From positions 251,880-315,879 of the forward strand of contig CAWCFK010000011.1 in assembly GCA_963794685.1 (NCBI GenBank): a stretch of DNA of 64,000 nucleotides, in the 5' to 3' direction. The notes beneath the pieces were generated by a model. That model was not told where the DNA came from. It worked only from the letters and a program-made list of their open reading frames with translations, and ran no database searches. Source of the stretch: CAVTWH01 sp963794685. GTDB lineage: Bacteria > Actinomycetota > Actinomycetes > Mycobacteriales > Micromonosporaceae. This document shows positions 29,375 through 37,431 of this stretch, piece by piece (the first letter of the stretch is position 1; each line of letters opens with the position of its first letter). The position numbers and the translations under genes are program-made.

Positions 29375-29451
29375 GGTCGGTCGGCGTCCCACAGCACGGA
29401 ACGGTGTCGCCGCGCGTCGGGGCCGGCGGGGCTCGTGACACACTTGTCCGC

Positions 29452-30630
29452 GTGCTGCGCTGGTTGACCGCTGGAGAATCACATGGCCAGGCGCTGATCG
29501 CCCTCCTCGACGGGGTACCCGCCGGGGTGGAGCTGACCAGCGCCGACATCGGCCGGGAGCTGTCCCGCCGCCGGCTCGGCTACGGCCGGGGCGCCCGGAT
29601 GGCCTTCGAGCAGGATGTGGTGACCATCCTCGGCGGGGTACGCCACGGGGTGACCCTGGGCAGCCCGGTCGCCATCGAGGTGGGCAACAGCGAGTGGCCC
29701 AAGTGGCAGACGGTGATGTCGGCCGACCCGGTCGACCCCGAACTGCTCGCCGCCCAGGCCCGCAACGCGCCGCTGACCCGCCCCCGGCCGGGCCACGCCG
29801 ACCTGGCCGGCATGCAGAAGTACGGGCACACCGACGTCCGGCCGATCCTGGAGCGGGCCAGCGCCCGGGAGACCGCGGCCCGGGTGGCGGTCGGCACGGT
29901 GGCGAAGGCGCTGCTCAAGCAGGCGCTCGGCATCGAGATCGTCTCGCACGTGGTGGAGCTGGGCAGCGTGGCCGTGAAGGCCGGCGTGCAGCCGCACCCG
30001 GACGACTTCGAGCGCATCGACGCCGACCCGCTGCGCTGCCTCGACCCGGAGGCGAGTGCCCGGATGGTGGAGGAGGTCGACGCGGCCAAGGCCGACGCCG
30101 ACACCCTCGGCGGCATCGTCGAGGTGCTGGCCTACGGGGTACCCCCGGGTCTGGGCAGCCACACCCAGTGGGACCGCAAGCTGGACGCCCGGCTGGCCAC
30201 CGCGTTGATGTCCATCCAGGCGATCAAGGGGGTGGAGATCGGGGACGCGTTCACCCAGGCCCGCTCCCGTGGTTCCAAGGCGCACGACGAGATCGTGCCG
30301 GGCGAGCACGGGGTGCGCCGGCTGACCGACCGGGCCGGCGGCCTGGAGGGCGGCATCACCAGCGGCGAGCCGCTGCGGGTGAAGGCCGCGATGAAGCCGA
30401 TCTCGTCGCTCAACCGCGCGCTGCAGACCATCGACACGGTGACCGGCGAGCCGACCACCGCGATCAACCAGCGCTCCGACGTCTGCGCGGTGCCTGCCGC
30501 CGCCGTCGTGGCCGAGGCGATGGTCGCCCTGGTACTGGCCGAGGCGGCCACCGAGAAGTTCGGCGGTGACTCGGTCGCCGAGATCCGTCGCAACCTCGCC
30601 GGCTACCTGGACAACCTGGTGGTCCGGTGA
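29452..30630 (+). CDS. aroC: Chorismate synthase
   Basis: Last step of the shikimate pathway: EPSP to chorismate, using reduced FMN. 392 aa. The three family signatures are visible: GESHGQALIALLDGVPAG, RPGHADLAGMQKYGHTDVRP with ERASARETAARVAVG, and the C-terminal SLNRALQTIDTVTGEP with INQRSDVCAVPAA. Start GTG at 29452. The stop overlaps the aroK start (GTGA). Confidence 0.97.
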   Translation: MLRWLTAGESHGQALIALLDGVPAGVELTSADIGRELSRRRLGYGRGARMAFEQDVVTILGGVRHGVTLGSPVAIEVGNSEWPKWQTVMSADPVDPELLAAQARNAPLTRPRPGHADLAGMQKYGHTDVRPILERASARETAARVAVGTVAKALLKQALGIEIVSHVVELGSVAVKAGVQPHPDDFERIDADPLRCLDPEASARMVEEVDAAKADADTLGGIVEVLAYGVPPGLGSHTQWDRKLDARLATALMSIQAIKGVEIGDAFTQARSRGSKAHDEIVPGEHGVRRLTDRAGGLEGGITSGEPLRVKAAMKPISSLNRALQTIDTVTGEPTTAINQRSDVCAVPAAAVVAEAMVALVLAEAATEKFGGDSVAEIRRNLAGYLDNLVVR

Positions 30631-31133
30631 TCCGCCCGGTGGCCGTGGTCGTCGGCCCGCCCGGCGCCGGCAAGACCACCATCGGCACCGCCCTCGCGCA
30701 GGCGCTGGGCCGGCCGTTCCGGGACACCGACGCCGACATCGAGGAGCTCGCCGGCAAGCCGGTCGCGGAGATCTTCTTCGACGAGGGTGAGGAGCACTTC
30801 CGCACCCTGGAGAAGAACGCGGTGGCGGCGGCGCTCGCCGAGCACGGCGGAGTGCTGGCGCTCGGCGGCGGCGCGGTGCTGGCCCCGGCGACCCGGGAAG
30901 CGCTGCGCGGGCACACCGTGATCTTCCTGTCCGTGGAGCTCTCCGACGCGGTGGCGCGGACCGGCATGTCGACCAGCCGGCCGCTGCTGGCGATCAACCC
31001 CCGGGCCACCCTCAAGGCGATGCTGGACGCCCGCCGCCCGCTCTACGACGAGGTCGCCACCATCGTCGTCAAGACCGATGGGCGTACCCCCGAGGAGATC
31101 ACCACCGAACTGGTCGCGGCGCTGACCGACTGA
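30627..31133 (+). CDS. aroK: Shikimate kinase
   Basis: Phosphorylates shikimate at the 3-OH with ATP. 168 aa, monomeric P-loop kinase. Walker A GPPGAGKTTIG, shikimate-binding FRDTDADIEE and FFDEGEEHFR, LALGGGAVL, and the lid region near STSRPLL followed by LDARRPLYDEVAT. The GTG start overlaps aroC by 4 bp, so translation is coupled. Confidence 0.96.
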   Translation: MIRPVAVVVGPPGAGKTTIGTALAQALGRPFRDTDADIEELAGKPVAEIFFDEGEEHFRTLEKNAVAAALAEHGGVLALGGGAVLAPATREALRGHTVIFLSVELSDAVARTGMSTSRPLLAINPRATLKAMLDARRPLYDEVATIVVKTDGRTPEEITTELVAALTD

Positions 31134-31202
31134 CCCCGGTCAGTGGCGATCCCGCATTTCGGTGGTTGGCGCGGGCGGGGTCGGGTGGGTCGCCGGGGCG
31201 GC

Positions 31203-31208
31203 TAGGCT
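31203..31208 (+). promoter_or_regulatory. -10 element giving a possibly leaderless aroB mRNA
   Basis: TAGGCT ends 8 nt before the aroB ATG. There is no Shine-Dalgarno sequence between them, so an internal promoter could make a leaderless aroB-aroQ transcript in addition to readthrough from aroK. Confidence 0.5.
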
Positions 31209-31216
31209 CGACGTCG

Positions 31217-32293
31217 ATGAACGAGCACACCACGATTCCGGTGGGCGGCGAACGCCCCTACGACGTCCTCGTCGGCCACGACCTGCTGGCCGAGTTGCCT
31301 GCCCTGGTGGGCGGCGCGGCCCAGGTCGCGGTCGTGCACGCGGCCCCGCTCAAGGAGTATGCGGGCCAGGTGGCCGACGTGCTGGCCGACGCCGGCATCC
31401 GGCCGCTGCCGCTGGAGGTGCCTGACGCCGAGGCCGGCAAGGACATCGGCGTCGCCGCGAGCTGCTGGGAAGCGTTGGGGGCGGCCAACTTCACCCGGAC
31501 CGACGCGGTTGTCGGGGTGGGCGGCGGCGCGGTCACCGACGTGGCCGGCTTCGTGGCGGCCTGCTGGCTTCGCGGGGTGGCGGTGGTACAGGTACCCACC
31601 AGCCTGCTCGGCATGGTGGACGCCGCGGTCGGCGGCAAGACCGGGGTGAACACCGGGGCCGGCAAGAACCTGGTGGGCGCCTTCCACCCGCCGGCCGGCG
31701 TGCTCTGCGACCTGTCCACCCTGGACACCCTGCCGCCGACCGACCTGGCAGCCGGCCTGGCCGAGGTGGTCAAGTGCGGGTTCATCGCCGACCCGGCGAT
31801 CCTGGCCGCGATCGAGGCCGACCCGGCCGCCGCGCTTGACCCGGCCGGCCCGGTGCTGCGGGAGCTGGTGGAGCGCTCGGTGGCGGTGAAGGCCCGGGTG
31901 GTCTCCGCGGACCTGCGCGAGTCGGGGCTGCGGGAGATCCTCAACTACGGCCACACCCTCGGCCACGCCATCGAGAAGCGGGAACACTACGGCTGGCGGC
32001 ACGGCCACGCGATCTCGGTGGGCCTGGTGTACGCGGCCGAACTCGCCCGGCTCGCCGGCCGGCTCGACGAGCCCCAGGCAGCCCGGCACCGGACCGTGCT
32101 GACCAGCCTCGGCCTGCCGGTGGGGTACCCGGCGGACGCCTGGCCGGACCTGCACGCCGCGATGCGGGTGGACAAGAAGTCCCGGGGCGCGACGCTGCGC
32201 TTCGTGGTGCTGGACGGGCTGGCCCAGCCGACCATCCTCACCTCGCCCGCCGACGACCTGCTGCACGCCGCGTACCAGGCGGTGGCCCGATGA
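31217..32293 (+). CDS. aroB: 3-dehydroquinate synthase
   Basis: Converts DAHP to 3-dehydroquinate (NAD and metal dependent). 358 aa. Nucleotide-binding GVGGGAVTDVAGFVAACW, VPTSLLGMVDAAVGGKTGVN, substrate/metal-site LAEVVKCGFI, and the metal His in LNYGHTLGHAIE and WRHGHAISVG are visible. The ATG at 31217 is chosen because family proteins start here (ERPYDVLVGHDLL near residue 12). The stop overlaps aroQ. Confidence 0.96.
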   Translation: MNEHTTIPVGGERPYDVLVGHDLLAELPALVGGAAQVAVVHAAPLKEYAGQVADVLADAGIRPLPLEVPDAEAGKDIGVAASCWEALGAANFTRTDAVVGVGGGAVTDVAGFVAACWLRGVAVVQVPTSLLGMVDAAVGGKTGVNTGAGKNLVGAFHPPAGVLCDLSTLDTLPPTDLAAGLAEVVKCGFIADPAILAAIEADPAAALDPAGPVLRELVERSVAVKARVVSADLRESGLREILNYGHTLGHAIEKREHYGWRHGHAISVGLVYAAELARLAGRLDEPQAARHRTVLTSLGLPVGYPADAWPDLHAAMRVDKKSRGATLRFVVLDGLAQPTILTSPADDLLHAAYQAVAR

Positions 32294-32721
32294 CCCGGGT
32301 ATACGTGCTCAACGGCCCGAACCTGGGCCGGCTGGGCACCCGTGAGCCGCAGACCTACGGCTCGACCAGCTACCCCGACCTGGTCGAGCTGTGTGTGGTG
32401 ACCGGCAAGGAGCTCGGCCTGGACGTGGTGGTCCGGCAGACCGACGCCGAGCACGAGATGCTCGGCTGGCTGCACGCGGCGGCCGACGAAGGCGCGCCCG
32501 TGGTGCTCAACCCCGCAGCCTGGTCGCACTACTCGTACGCGGTCCGGGACGCCTGCGCCATGCTCACCGCCCCGCTGGTCGAGGTGCACATCTCCAACAT
32601 CCACAAGCGGGAGCAGTTCCGACACCACTCGGTGATCTCCGCGGTCGCCACCGGAGTGATCTGCGGCCTCGGCGTGGACGGGTACGCGCTGGCCCTGCGG
32701 CACCTCGCCGCGGCCGGCTGA
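32290..32721 (+). CDS. aroQ: 3-dehydroquinate dehydratase, type II
   Basis: Dehydrates 3-dehydroquinate to 3-dehydroshikimate by the type II mechanism. 143 aa. N-terminal LNGPNLGRLGTREPQTYG with the catalytic Tyr and Arg of the flexible loop, NPAAWSHYSYAVRDA with the conserved Asn, VEVHISNIHKREQFRHHS, and a final GYALALRHL. The ATG overlaps the aroB stop (ATGA). With aroE, aroC, aroK and aroB it covers most of the pathway; DAHP synthase and EPSP synthase are not in the window. Confidence 0.95.
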   Translation: MTRVYVLNGPNLGRLGTREPQTYGSTSYPDLVELCVVTGKELGLDVVVRQTDAEHEMLGWLHAAADEGAPVVLNPAAWSHYSYAVRDACAMLTAPLVEVHISNIHKREQFRHHSVISAVATGVICGLGVDGYALALRHLAAAG

Positions 32722-32851
32722 CCGCCCGCAGCGCCAGCCTGCGGAGCTGTCCGCCGGCCCCAGTTCGCTGACTCGGCACATCTGCGCGGGCGCGCTCCCG
32801 TAGCGTCGCAATGGTGTCCGAGTACTGGACCCGATGCGCAGGTGGTGGTGC

Positions 32852-33512
32852 GTGACCACGATGCCCGAACCCGAGCCGGTCCGACCGGTTGAGGCCCTCG
32901 CGGCCCAACCTGGCGCGCAGCCGTACGGCCTGGTCGGGCACTCGTCGCGCCCCCACCGGCCGACCACCTGCCCGGACCGCACGCGCCGGTCGGTGGCTGC
33001 TGCCGGGCCTCGCCGCCCTGGTGATCGGGGCCTGCGGGTGCGTGAGCTTCGCGGTATCCCAGGTGAACGCGGACGACATCGCAACAAACACCGTGAACGT
33101 GGCCACGTCGGCCGTGGGGCTGGGCACCCCGGCGCTGGACAACGGACTCGAGTTCACCGTCTCCCGGGTCGAGTGCGGAGCGACCACCGTCGGTGACGTG
33201 GTGCTCGACACGGCCCTTGAGCAGCAGTTCTGCCTGGCCTACCTGACGATGCGCAACGTCGCTGACACACCGCGGGTGTTCGTCGACAGCTACCAGCTGG
33301 CCAGGTCCGGGCGCGGCAGCAGCTTCTACGTGGCGGACGCGGTCGTCGGCCGCAGCGCCAACCCGAATTCGGATGCGCCGGTCACCGAGGTCGCCGCGGG
33401 CACCACCGTGTCGCGGGTGATCGTTTTCAACATCCCGCGCGGCGGTGATCTTGCCAGCCTGCAACTGCACGAGTCCGCGTTCTCCGCCGGCGTGACCGTC
33501 CAGATCAGCTGA
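32852..33512 (+). CDS. DUF4352-like secreted or membrane-anchored protein (frameshifted)
   Basis: N-terminus from the GTG 32852 reads MTTMPEPEPVRPVEALAAQP. After a one-base insertion somewhere in 32930-32985 the frame continues RAGRWLLPGLAALVIGACGC, a membrane or signal segment. The extracytoplasmic domain then has GLEFTVSRVECG, FCLAYLTMRNVADTPRVF, AGTTVSRVIVFNIPRGG, LQLHESAFSAGVTVQIS. This is the beta-sandwich pattern of DUF4352 (telokin-like) proteins, usually of unknown function. Corrected length about 219 aa. A 14-codon open frame at 32811-32855 behind TAGCGT (32801-32806) overlaps the start and could be a leader peptide. Confidence 0.65.
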
Positions 33513-33629
33513 TGACCAGCCAGCGGGAGCCGATGGCCACAACGGCCGCCGACGAGCCGGATGCGTCGGTTGCCCGGCGATTGTCGCAGGCCCAGGGCCG
33601 AGCAGTCCGTAACACAGCGGGGGGACGCC

Positions 33630-34108
33630 ATGACCAGCGTTCCCGAACCTGATCCGGAGCGCCGACCGGATCCGCCGCCGGTCGGCTACCCGCCGTCGGT
33701 TCCGGTTGGCTACCAACCGACCGACCACCCACCACCGCTGCCGCCGGAGTATCAGCCGCCGAGGCCTCCGCCGACCGTCGGCTCCGGACCGGCGCTGCCG
33801 GATTTGCCAGACTGCCTGCGACGCCGCCACCCCGACGGCGGCCGGCGTGGCCGTGGATCCTGGTGGCGATAGTGGTGGTACTGGTGGTGCTCTGCCTGAT
33901 CCTGCTCGTCTCGGTCGGTACCAACGACGACGCCGACTACTCCGGTGGCTTCTGCGGACCCGCCCTGGCGGCTACCGGAGTGACCGCCCCGGACCGGTGG
34001 CCTGTGGTCAGGTCCGGGTCAGCGCTGCGGGCAACCGGTCCAGGCAGTCGGACCAGCCTTGCCGGTGTTCGTCGCGGGTGGCCGGGTCGGCGAAGCGTTC
34101 GTGGGTGA
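33630..34108 (+). CDS. Pro-rich single-span membrane protein (frameshifted)
   Basis: The ATG at 33630 opens a Pro/Tyr/Gln-rich cytoplasmic part (PPPVGYPPSVPVGYQPTD). After a one-base deletion near 33808 the frame continues RLPATPPPRRRPAWPWILVA and a strong membrane helix (IVVVLVVLCLILLVSVG). A short outer tail with GGFCGPALAATG follows. The corrected length of about 159 aa assumes the stop at 34108, which would overlap the convergent SRPBCC gene by 100 bp, so another indel or an earlier stop is likely. Family not recognised. Confidence 0.5.
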
Positions 34109-34421
34109 GGGTGAGGGTGGTCTGCGTGTCGGCCGGCGCGAGTTCGAGGGTCACCAGGGTGATCTCCGGTTCGCCGTCCCACTGCCAGGTGAAGATCAGC
34201 AGGGTCGGTGGGGTCACCGTGCGGTACTCGCCGGTGACGGCGAAGCCGGCCGCGCGGGCGTCGATGCGGAACCGGCCGCCCGCGCGCAGGTCGATGTCGG
34301 CGACTGCGCCCACCCGTTCCGGCCAGAACCAGGCCGCCAGCCGGACCGGGTCGGTGAACGCCCGCCATACCCGGTCCACCGGGGCGGGCAGTGTCCGGGT
34401 GATCCGCAGCGCCTCGGTCAC
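34008..34421 (-). CDS. SRPBCC / AHSA1-type domain protein
   Basis: 137 aa. START-like fold of the AHSA1 (activator of Hsp90 ATPase homologue) type: ALRITRTLPAPVDRVWRAFTD, LAAWFWPE, GGRFRIDARAAG, YRTVTPPTLLIFTWQWDG, TTLTLTHERFADPATRDEH, GWSDCLDRLPAAL. In bacteria such proteins are commonly coupled to an ArsR-family repressor, and here the gene overlaps one by 4 bp, making a two-gene operon. Ligand unknown. Confidence 0.9.
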   Translation of the reverse strand: MTEALRITRTLPAPVDRVWRAFTDPVRLAAWFWPERVGAVADIDLRAGGRFRIDARAAGFAVTGEYRTVTPPTLLIFTWQWDGEPEITLVTLELAPADTQTTLTLTHERFADPATRDEHRQGWSDCLDRLPAALTRT

Positions 34422-34744
34422 CGGTCCTCCCCGTCGAGGTAGTCGGCCAGGTCGGCCAGCCGTCCGGTCCAGAACGCGCGGTGCCGGGCCAGCCAGCCGT
34501 CGGCGGTGTCCAGTGCCTCGCCACGCAGCGTGCAGACCTGGCTGCGGCCCACCCGCTGCCGGTGCAGCAGCCCTGCGCGCTCCAGGACGGTGACGTGCTT
34601 GCTGGCCGCCACCAGGCTCATCGCGTGTGGCTGGGCGAGTGCCGAGATGCTCCGCGGACCTTCGGTCAAGGCGGTGATCATGGCTCGCCGGGTGGGGTCG
34701 GCCAGCGCCGCGAAGGTGCGGTCCAGCATCTGATGGTTAACCAT
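34418..34744 (-). CDS. ArsR-family winged-helix repressor
   Basis: 108 aa. Typical ArsR text: LDRTFAALADPTRRAMITAL, the recognition helix SLVAASKHVTVLERAGLLH, then VGRSQVCTLRGEALD. No metal-binding Cys pair (ELCVCDL type) is present, so this belongs to the non-metal group usually paired with SRPBCC proteins. It probably represses itself and the SRPBCC gene through the palindrome at 34753-34766. Confidence 0.92.
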   Translation of the reverse strand: MVNHQMLDRTFAALADPTRRAMITALTEGPRSISALAQPHAMSLVAASKHVTVLERAGLLHRQRVGRSQVCTLRGEALDTADGWLARHRAFWTGRLADLADYLDGEDR

Positions 34745-34752
34745 GTGGTTTA

Positions 34753-34766
34753 TCTTCGTCCGAAGA
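34753..34766. promoter_or_regulatory. Candidate ArsR operator palindrome
   Basis: TCTTCG-TC-CGAAGA, a perfect 6-2-6 palindrome centred 15 bp upstream of the ArsR start codon in an AT-richer patch. The position is what autoregulation would need. Confidence 0.5.
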
Positions 34767-34828
34767 ATCGACGCGGGGCAAGCCCCAACCGGCGTCGTAC
34801 CCGGCGGTCGCTACGGTGACCGCGCCGG

Positions 34829-34834
34829 TAGACT
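34829..34834 (+). promoter_or_regulatory. Possible -10 of the efp promoter
   Basis: TAGACT about 52 nt upstream of the efp ATG, in the divergent gap with the ArsR gene. The -35 is not obvious. Confidence 0.4.
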
Positions 34835-34886
34835 TGTCCGGTCCACCTGCACTCCGTCCACCAGTGCGACAAAATGAAGGCGAGCG

Positions 34887-35444
34887 ATGGCCACCACCAA
34901 CGACCTCAAGAACGGACTCGTGCTCAATCTCGACGGGGGGCTCTGGTCCGTCGTGGAGTTCCAGCACGTCAAGCCGGGCAAGGGCGGTGCCTTCGTGCGC
35001 ACCACGCTGAAGAACGTGCTCTCCGGCAAGGTGGTCGACAAGACCTTCAACGCGGGTACCAAGGTCGAGACCGCCACCGTCGACAAGCGCACCATGCAGT
35101 ATCTGTACGCCGACGGTGACGACTACGTCTTCATGGACCTGGAGAACTACGAGCAGTTGCACGTCCCCGGCGCCACCGTCGGTGACCAGTCGAAGTTCCT
35201 GCTGCCCGAGGCCGAGGTGACGGTCGCCATCCACGAGGGCGTGCCGCTCTACCTGGAACTCCCGCTCAACGTGATCCTGGAGATCACCTACACCGAGCCC
35301 GGCCTGCAGGGCGACCGGTCCACCGGTGGCAACAAGCCGGCCACCGTGGAAACCGGGGCCACTGTCATGGTCCCGTTGTTCGTGACGACCGGCGAGAAGA
35401 TCAAGGTCGACACGCGCGACGGCCGCTACCTCGGTCGCGCCTGA
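34887..35444 (+). CDS. efp: Translation elongation factor P
   Basis: Relieves ribosome stalling at polyproline stretches, which are abundant in this proteome. 185 aa, three beta-barrel domains. The tip loop HVKPGKGGAFVRT carries Lys32 at the position modified in other bacteria. The C-terminal signature is ITYTEPGLQGDRSTGGNKPA and VPLFVTTGEKIKVDTRDGRY. ATG with GAAGG upstream. nusB starts 4 bp after the stop, so they form one unit. Confidence 0.97.
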   Translation: MATTNDLKNGLVLNLDGGLWSVVEFQHVKPGKGGAFVRTTLKNVLSGKVVDKTFNAGTKVETATVDKRTMQYLYADGDDYVFMDLENYEQLHVPGATVGDQSKFLLPEAEVTVAIHEGVPLYLELPLNVILEITYTEPGLQGDRSTGGNKPATVETGATVMVPLFVTTGEKIKVDTRDGRYLGRA

Positions 35445-35448
35445 TCCG

Positions 35449-35886
35449 GTGGCTGAAGGACCGAAGACCCCGATGCCCTCGCGCCGCAAGGCGCGCAAGC
35501 GGGCGCTGGACGTGCTCTACGAGGCCGACCTGCGCAGTGAGCCGATCGACCGCACCCTCGCGGCCTCGCTGAGCCGGATCGAGCCGGCCGACCGCCCACT
35601 GCACCTCGACTACGCGATCTCCCTGGTCAACGGGGTGGCGGCGAACCAAATCCGAATCGACGAGGTGATCGCCAGCTACGCCGAGGGCTGGACCATGGAG
35701 CGGATGCCGGTGGTCGACCGCAACCTCGCCCGGATCGCCGTGTACGAGCTGCTCTACGTGGACGAGATCGACGACCCGGTGGCCATCTCCGAGGCCGTCG
35801 AACTGGCCCGGCAGCTCTCCACCGACGACTCGCCCCGCTACCTCAACGGCGTGCTCGGCCGTATCGCCGAGTACGCCGGCCGCTGA
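35449..35886 (+). CDS. nusB: Transcription antitermination factor NusB
   Basis: RNA-binding factor that with NusE (S10) joins antitermination complexes on rRNA operons. 145 aa, all-helical. SRRKARKRALDVLYEADLRS is the N-terminal signature, MERMPVVDRNLARIAVYELL and DDPVAISEAVELARQLSTDD the C-terminal one, ending FLNGVLGRIAEYA-like (YLNGVLGRIAEYAGR). GTG start directly behind efp. Confidence 0.96.
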   Translation: MAEGPKTPMPSRRKARKRALDVLYEADLRSEPIDRTLAASLSRIEPADRPLHLDYAISLVNGVAANQIRIDEVIASYAEGWTMERMPVVDRNLARIAVYELLYVDEIDDPVAISEAVELARQLSTDDSPRYLNGVLGRIAEYAGR

Positions 35887-35948
35887 CCCTGGCCCAGCTG
35901 ACCTTGGACCCCGCCCGAGCGCCCGCCGCCGGGCGGGCACCCGGTTGG

Positions 35949-35954
35949 TAGCCT
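35949..35954 (+). promoter_or_regulatory. -10 element, leaderless start for the 35962 gene
   Basis: TAGCCT ends 7 nt before the ATG; no ribosome-binding site lies between. Confidence 0.45.
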
Positions 35955-35961
35955 GCCGGCA

Positions 35962-36570
35962 ATGATCACTCAGCCCAGCCCGCGACCACACCCTGCCGTG
36001 CGGTTTTCCGTCAGCCTCCCCGCGTTTGTGCTGACCATCCTGGCCGTTATCTGGCTGCACAGCATCAACGAGGACGTCACGGCGCTGCACTTCCTGCGGG
36101 AGCACCTGCGCGACGACGGCTTCGTGATCGTGTCGCTGTACCTGGTCGGGCTGGTCCTCGGCGCGCTGCTGCACACCGTGCCGGCCGCCGTCGCGGGCGC
36201 CCCGGTCCGCCAGGGCTGGCGGGCCGTTGCCGTCCTGCTCGGTTACGGCGTGCTGGTGGCGGCCGCCGCTTTCGCAGTGGCGGCGGTGAGCCCGGACCGG
36301 TCGGTCGGGCACCACCGCCACGATCCGGCCAGCCTCTACCCGACCTGGTTGGTCTGTGTGCTCCTGCCGGCCGCGGCGGTCGCCTGCGCAGGCGGGCTCT
36401 TCGTCCGTCCCCGTGGCCGGGCGGCGCAGGGCGCCGGAAAGGTCGACGGACGCCTGCGCCGGGCGTTGCCCGACACCATCGTGGCGAGCCTGCTGCTGGG
36501 CTGGGTGATCGGTGCGTGCGTGCTGTTCCTGCTGCTGGTCGTGGTCGTGTTCCGGCTGCTGACGGGCTGA
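35962..36570 (+). CDS. Four-helix membrane protein, unknown function
   Basis: 202 aa. Four hydrophobic segments: VSLPAFVLTILAVIWLHS, FVIVSLYLVGLVLGALLHTV, AVAVLLGYGVLVAAAAFAVA, then YPTWLVCVLLPAAAVACAGG, with a further C-terminal one (IVASLLLGWVIGACVLFLLL), so four or five. A His-rich loop (SVGHHRHD) lies outside the membrane before the fourth. Not recognised as a named family. Between nusB and the convergent bldD; possibly transcribed from its own leaderless promoter. Confidence 0.75.
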   Translation: MITQPSPRPHPAVRFSVSLPAFVLTILAVIWLHSINEDVTALHFLREHLRDDGFVIVSLYLVGLVLGALLHTVPAAVAGAPVRQGWRAVAVLLGYGVLVAAAAFAVAAVSPDRSVGHHRHDPASLYPTWLVCVLLPAAAVACAGGLFVRPRGRAAQGAGKVDGRLRRALPDTIVASLLLGWVIGACVLFLLLVVVVFRLLTG

Positions 36571-36677
36571 GCCGCACGCTCCGGCCGTCTGCGGCGGCAC
36601 GCCTGGCCGGCTTGTGGCACGTCGGAGGTTCTGGGTAGGCGCGGCGCGGGCGTTGTGTCGGGGGGTGCAGACGCCGA

Positions 36678-36704
36678 AGGGCGGCCCCGATCGGGGGCCG
36701 CCCT
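36678..36704. terminator. Terminator downstream of bldD
   Basis: Perfect 11-bp stem AGGGCGGCCCC (36678-36688) with GGGGCCGCCCT (36694-36704), 5-nt loop. It lies 17 bp beyond the bldD stop and can also end the convergent plus-strand transcript. Confidence 0.85.
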
Positions 36705-36720
36705 CCGGGCACAGCGCAGG

Positions 36721-37206
36721 TCAGGCGAACAGCGCGCGAGGGTCGGCGACCAGGACGCCGGCCTCGGTGAGGCGCTCGACCAGGCCGGTGGGGGACAGGT
36801 CGTAGACGATCGCCAGCGAGCGCAGGTCATCGGCGCGGATGGAGAGCACCCGGCCGTTGTAGTCGCCGCGCTGCTGCTGGATGGCGCGGGCGTACTTGGC
36901 GACGAAGGCGAGATCCTCGGGGGCCTGCTCGTAGAGCTTCTCCAGGTCCAGGGCGATCTTGCCGGCGTTGTCGTGGCGGATGCCGCTGGCGTCGGGGAGC
37001 AGCTCGGCGACCGGTACCCGGTAGAAGTCGGCCAGCTCGGCCAGCCGGGAGACGGTCACGGCACGGTCGCCGCGCTCGTACGAACCGACGACGACGGCCT
37101 TCCAGCGCCCGGCCGACTTCTCCTCGACTCCCTGCAGAGACAGGCCCTGCTGCTGGCGGATGGAGCGCAGGCGCGCGCCGAGGGACTTGGCGTACTCAGA
37201 GGGCAT
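36721..37206 (-). CDS. bldD: Developmental regulator BldD (c-di-GMP-responsive)
   Basis: Global repressor of sporulation genes during vegetative growth in actinomycetes; c-di-GMP makes it dimerise on DNA. 161 aa. The N-terminal XRE-type helix-turn-helix (YAKSLGARLRSIRQQQGLSL to YERGDRAVTVSRLAEL) is followed by the C-terminal domain. This contains the c-di-GMP signature RGD-X8-RxxD as RGDYNGRVLSIRADD at residues 113-127. ATG with GGGAG upstream, and a consensus-like promoter at 37265-37293. Divergent from pyrR. Confidence 0.96.
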   Translation of the reverse strand: MPSEYAKSLGARLRSIRQQQGLSLQGVEEKSAGRWKAVVVGSYERGDRAVTVSRLAELADFYRVPVAELLPDASGIRHDNAGKIALDLEKLYEQAPEDLAFVAKYARAIQQQRGDYNGRVLSIRADDLRSLAIVYDLSPTGLVERLTEAGVLVADPRALFA

Positions 37207-37264
37207 GGTGGGTCTCCCAGTCAGTGGCCCGAGGGGTCAACCCCGGCGATCGCTACGGAGCGTG

Positions 37265-37293
37265 ACCGTAATCGCCCGACGACACGTGGTCAA
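37265..37293 (-). promoter_or_regulatory. bldD promoter
   Basis: On the minus strand: -35 TTGACC (37293-37288), 17-bp spacer, -10 TACGGT (37270-37265). This is a near-consensus housekeeping promoter giving a leader of about 50 nt before the bldD ATG at 37206. Confidence 0.7.
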
Positions 37294-37331
37294 GTGTTGT
37301 TACCCACCCGTTTTGGGATCGGGCCTGCTGA

Positions 37332-37337
37332 TAGGCT
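37332..37337 (+). promoter_or_regulatory. Candidate -10 for the pyr operon
   Basis: TAGGCT about 95 nt upstream of the pyrR GTG. With a start near 37344 the leader would contain the BldD-type palindrome and the PyrR-binding hairpin. No strong -35. Confidence 0.4.
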
Positions 37338-37356
37338 CGGCGGCGGCTGATCACCG

Positions 37357-37367
37357 GGTGACTCACC
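37357..37367. promoter_or_regulatory. BldD-type operator
   Basis: GGTGACTCACC is an 11-bp palindrome matching the published BldD box AGTGA(N)mTCACC in its GTGA/TCACC half-sites. It lies in the bldD-pyrR divergent region, about 100 bp upstream of the bldD start point and just downstream of the candidate pyrR -10. Confidence 0.5.
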
Positions 37368-37398
37368 GGGGTCGACCAGCCATCGACATCCTTTAACG

Positions 37399-37418
37399 AC
37401 CCGTCCGGTGAGGCGGGG
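37399..37418 (+). promoter_or_regulatory. PyrR-binding RNA hairpin in the pyrR leader
   Basis: CCCGTCCGGTGAGGCGGGG can fold with CCCG/CGGG-type pairing and presents TCCGGTGAGGC, matching the PyrR anti-antiterminator loop pattern UCCNGNGAGG. It ends at the ribosome site GGAAGGAGG (37417-37425) of pyrR. PyrR-UMP binding here would hide the ribosome site, as known for mycobacterial pyr translational repression. Confidence 0.7.
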
Positions 37419-37431
37419 AAGGAGGTCCGCT

